From AC-32 sp046726435 (GTDB taxonomy: Bacteria > Actinomycetota > Thermoleophilia > Gaiellales > Gaiellaceae): 7,142 bases of DNA. The translations under genes were made by a program, and so were the position numbers. The notes under the pieces are model-generated. The model saw only the letters and a list, made by a program, of their open reading frames with translations, was not told the origin of the DNA and did not search any database. Positions within the stretch are counted from its first letter, which is position 1; each line of letters opens with the position of its first letter. The stretch lies in the NCBI GenBank assembly GCA_046726435.1, contig JBKPAM010000015.1, forward strand, positions 1 to 7,142. The letters run 5' to 3'. This document shows, one piece after another, positions 4,878 through 7,142 of the stretch.

Positions 4878-7081
4878 CCGTGCCGGCCTCCTGCGGCGAT
4901 CGGCCCCAGTGTGGACGTCGATGGCGGCTCGGCGCCCTCGACATGTACATCAGGGATCCAGGTGAGCCACGAAGGCAGGTACCAGTTGCGGTCGCCCAGG
5001 AGCTTCATCGCTGCCGGGACGAGGACGGAGCGGACGATCGTGGCGTCGATCAGGAGTGCGACGGCGACACCGAAGCCCATCTGCTGGAAGGCAATCGTGT
5101 CCCCCATCGCAAAGCCCCAAAAAACGGCGATGATGATGAGTGCGGCGCCGGTAATGAGGCGTGCGGTCGAGCCGATGCCGAAAGAGACAGCGGTGTCGTT
5201 GTCCCGCGTGCGGCTGTAGCGCTCGCGAATCCGGCTGAGCAGGAAGACCTGGTAGTCCATCGACAGCCCGAAGAGGACTGCGAAGAGGAAGAGCGGTACC
5301 CAGGCGTCAATCGTCTCCGCCTTACGGAGTCCGAGGAGCTCGTTGCCGACGCCATTTTGGAAGACGAGGACGAGGAGTCCGTACGCCGCTCCGACCGACA
5401 GCAGGTTCATGACGATCGCCTTCGCAGCGACGACGATGGAGCGGAATGCGATCGTGAGCAAGACGAAGCTCAGTCCGAGCACGAACACGAACACGAGCGG
5501 GAGCCAGAAGTTGACGGTGTCGTGGTAGTCGAGCTCCTCAGCCGTGTCGCCGCCCACAAACACCTGCGCATCCACGCCGGCAAAGGCACGCGGGACGGCC
5601 TCGCTGCGCAGCTCGCGGACGGCCGCGATCGCGCGCTCGCCGTCTGGATTCCCCGCGATCGGAACGGTAATGCGGGCGACGTTGCCCGCTTCGTTCGCGT
5701 CGACGACCGGTTCGCCGAAGATCGGACGGCGCGTGATCTCTTGCTCGAGCCGGGTCAGCGCGCCTTCGACGCCGGGCACTCGGACGTCTCCGGCGACCGC
5801 GATCTCGACCGTCTCGGTCGACTCTTTTGGAAACTCCTCGCGGAGGAGGAGGTAGCCCTGCTTCGACTCGAAGCGGTCGGGCAGCGTCGCAGCTCCTGAG
5901 GTGCCCGTGTCGAGCGCGAGCAGAGGAGCGGCGAGCGCGAGCAGTAGGCCTGCGGCAAGCACAAGGCTGGTGACGGGGCGGCGCAAAACCCGGCCGACGA
6001 TCGCGCCCCAGAAGCGACCCTCCCGGCCCGCCTGCTCCGCCGCGCGTCCGAAGAAGGGTATGCGAAGCGCATTCACGCGGTCGCCGAGCAATGCGAGGAC
6101 GGCGGGAAGCAGCGTCAGGGCCGCGATGACCGAGACGATCCCGACGAGGATCGCCCCGGCGGCCAGGCTGCGGAAGATCGTGCTAGGGACGAGGAGAAGC
6201 CCGAGCATCGCGAGCACGAAGGCGATCCCGCTGAAGAGGACGGCACGGCCGGCCGTGGCGCCGGCGGTGGCGATCGCGTCCAGCTTCTCTCGCCCTTGCA
6301 CCCGCTCCTCCCGATAGCGGGAGAGGGTGAAGAGGGAGTAGTCGATCCCGAGGGCGAGACCCATACCGATCAGCATGTTCTGAGTGAAGACGGAGAGGTC
6401 GTACGCCTGCGCCAGGAGCGCCACGAGCGCGAGCGCGACGACGATCGAGGAGATCGCGAGCATGAGCGGAACGAGGCCCGCGACCACGGCGCCGAAGACG
6501 AGCAGGAGGACGACGAGCGCAAGCGGAGCGCCGAAAAAAAGCTCGCCCTTCTTCAGATCCTCGAGCGACGCGGCGTCCTCGTCGGCGTCCGACGTCCATT
6601 GGCCGGTAACTGCCGCTCGATATCCGGGTTCGTCGTCGAGACGCTCCACGGCGGCGACGACTCGATCCACATCTCCCTCCCCGTCGCGACCGAGGCTCAC
6701 GAGGAGGACCGTCGCGTCCCCGTCCTGCGAGACGAGGCGTCGCTCCTCGCCGTAGGTGACGACCCTTGTCGCACCCGCCGCACGGAGCGCATCGGCGAGC
6801 GCAGCTATCCGCGAACGCGTCGCAGCCTCCCGAACCTCGCCGTCCTCGGCCCGCACGACGACGACCTCGGTGATCCCCTGGCCGGTTGCGGCCTCCTGCG
6901 GAAAGCCCTTCGCGAGGATTCGGTCGGCCTGCTTCGACTCGGTCGTCCTCGTGATTTCGGCCTCGCCCTCGAACGCGAGGAACATCGCCACGAGGACGAA
7001 CGCGGTGAGGATGACGATCAGCCAGAGGCCGACAACGACCCAAGGGCGCCGACCACTCGCCCGAGCGAGCCTCTCGGTCAT
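4874..7081 (-). CDS. MMPL family (RND superfamily) transporter
   Basis: The 735-residue protein has the duplicated MMPL layout. TM1 (about 13-37) is followed by an extracytoplasmic domain (38-178) and TM2-TM6 (182-332); then TM7 (368-390), a second extracytoplasmic domain (391-523) and TM8-TM12 (525-695). The proton-relay pairs typical of MmpL proteins are present as D247-Y248 in LGIDYSLF and D609-Y610 in GLSMDYQVF. Each is followed by LSR-x-R/REER-type cytosolic loops. The C-terminus is short (about 40 residues), unlike the long tail of mycobacterial MmpL3. Family members are proton-driven exporters, often of lipids or hydrophobic compounds; no substrate can be read here. The ATG at 7081 has GGAG (7090-7087) five bases upstream. 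It overlaps by ATGA a possible upstream gene and ends in ATGA with the 2TM gene, so it sits in an operon. Confidence 0.95.
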   Translation of the reverse strand: MTERLARASGRRPWVVVGLWLIVILTAFVLVAMFLAFEGEAEITRTTESKQADRILAKGFPQEAATGQGITEVVVVRAEDGEVREAATRSRIAALADALRAAGATRVVTYGEERRLVSQDGDATVLLVSLGRDGEGDVDRVVAAVERLDDEPGYRAAVTGQWTSDADEDAASLEDLKKGELFFGAPLALVVLLLVFGAVVAGLVPLMLAISSIVVALALVALLAQAYDLSVFTQNMLIGMGLALGIDYSLFTLSRYREERVQGREKLDAIATAGATAGRAVLFSGIAFVLAMLGLLLVPSTIFRSLAAGAILVGIVSVIAALTLLPAVLALLGDRVNALRIPFFGRAAEQAGREGRFWGAIVGRVLRRPVTSLVLAAGLLLALAAPLLALDTGTSGAATLPDRFESKQGYLLLREEFPKESTETVEIAVAGDVRVPGVEGALTRLEQEITRRPIFGEPVVDANEAGNVARITVPIAGNPDGERAIAAVRELRSEAVPRAFAGVDAQVFVGGDTAEELDYHDTVNFWLPLVFVFVLGLSFVLLTIAFRSIVVAAKAIVMNLLSVGAAYGLLVLVFQNGVGNELLGLRKAETIDAWVPLFLFAVLFGLSMDYQVFLLSRIRERYSRTRDNDTAVSFGIGSTARLITGAALIIIAVFWGFAMGDTIAFQQMGFGVAVALLIDATIVRSVLVPAAMKLLGDRNWYLPSWLTWIPDVHVEGAEPPSTSTLGPIAAGGRHG

Positions 7082-7142
7082 CTTCGCTCCAGGTGATCTG
7101 GAACAGCGACCACCAGCCCCATCTTCTTCAGGGCCCCATCCT
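7078..7142 (-). CDS. Possible C-terminal end of an upstream gene in the MMPL operon (partial)
   Basis: One minus-strand frame is open from the window edge to TGA at 7080-7078 and reads DGALKKMGLVVAVPDHLERR. Its stop overlaps the MMPL start as ATGA. Third-position G/C is 13 of 20, against 8 of 20 in the competing frame that would extend the MMPL protein upstream. With only 20 codons no family can be named. A regulator gene before an MMPL gene is common in actinobacteria, but nothing visible proves that here. Confidence 0.35.
   Translation of the reverse strand, partial: DGALKKMGLVVAVPDHLERR

Noticed and set aside
4871..5899. Plus-strand open frame of 342 residues opposite the MMPL gene
   Set aside because: It is a highly acidic, Asp/Glu/Arg-rich antisense translation of a clear transporter gene and matches no family.

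Overview
This GC-rich window (high G/C at third codon positions, Shine-Dalgarno starts and also starts almost without a leader) looks like chromosomal DNA from a high-GC actinobacterium. A soil lineage such as Thermoleophilia is a plausible guess. The guess rests on composition and protein style, for example a secreted beta-propeller beginning 'PGANGKI' just after its signal peptide. No rRNA, tRNA, CRISPR array or insertion sequence was found.

Layout. (1) 1-492, minus: the N-terminal part of a secreted PD40/TolB-like beta-propeller protein, cut by the window edge. (2) 493-1586: about 1.1 kb with no intact gene. It holds a palindrome in a promoter-like spacer (553-573), a short frameshifted remnant on the minus strand (656-723), three adjoining hairpins (1004-1067), and a decayed alpha/beta-hydrolase (about 1298-1590) broken at a run of six G. 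(3) 1587-2060, plus: an intact VOC/glyoxalase-fold protein whose ATG overlaps the stop of the hydrolase remnant. (4) 2131-3912, minus: a class B flavin monooxygenase joined in frame to a small cupin by a low-complexity linker. (5) 3952-4575, plus: a TetR regulator divergent from the monooxygenase. (6) 4569-7081, minus: a 12-TM MMPL transporter followed by a small two-TM protein, with an ATGA overlap. The last codons of a further upstream gene may be visible at the right edge.

How the genes may work together. The clearest regulatory unit is the 39-bp gap between the monooxygenase-cupin gene and the TetR gene. Two 18-bp operator-like boxes, each CCATAC-N6-GTATGG, lie 22 bp apart, and two opposed promoter-like sequences overlap them. 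This fits a TetR repressor controlling itself and a flavin monooxygenase, with derepression by an unknown small molecule. The MMPL/2TM pair is a separate transcription unit running toward the TetR gene; their 3' ends overlap by 7 bp. The VOC gene stands alone next to degraded DNA.

The two items most worth following up are the tandem operator and the monooxygenase-cupin fusion. The fusion may be a real bifunctional protein or the result of a lost stop codon. I see no convincing evidence of a wholly new multi-gene system.
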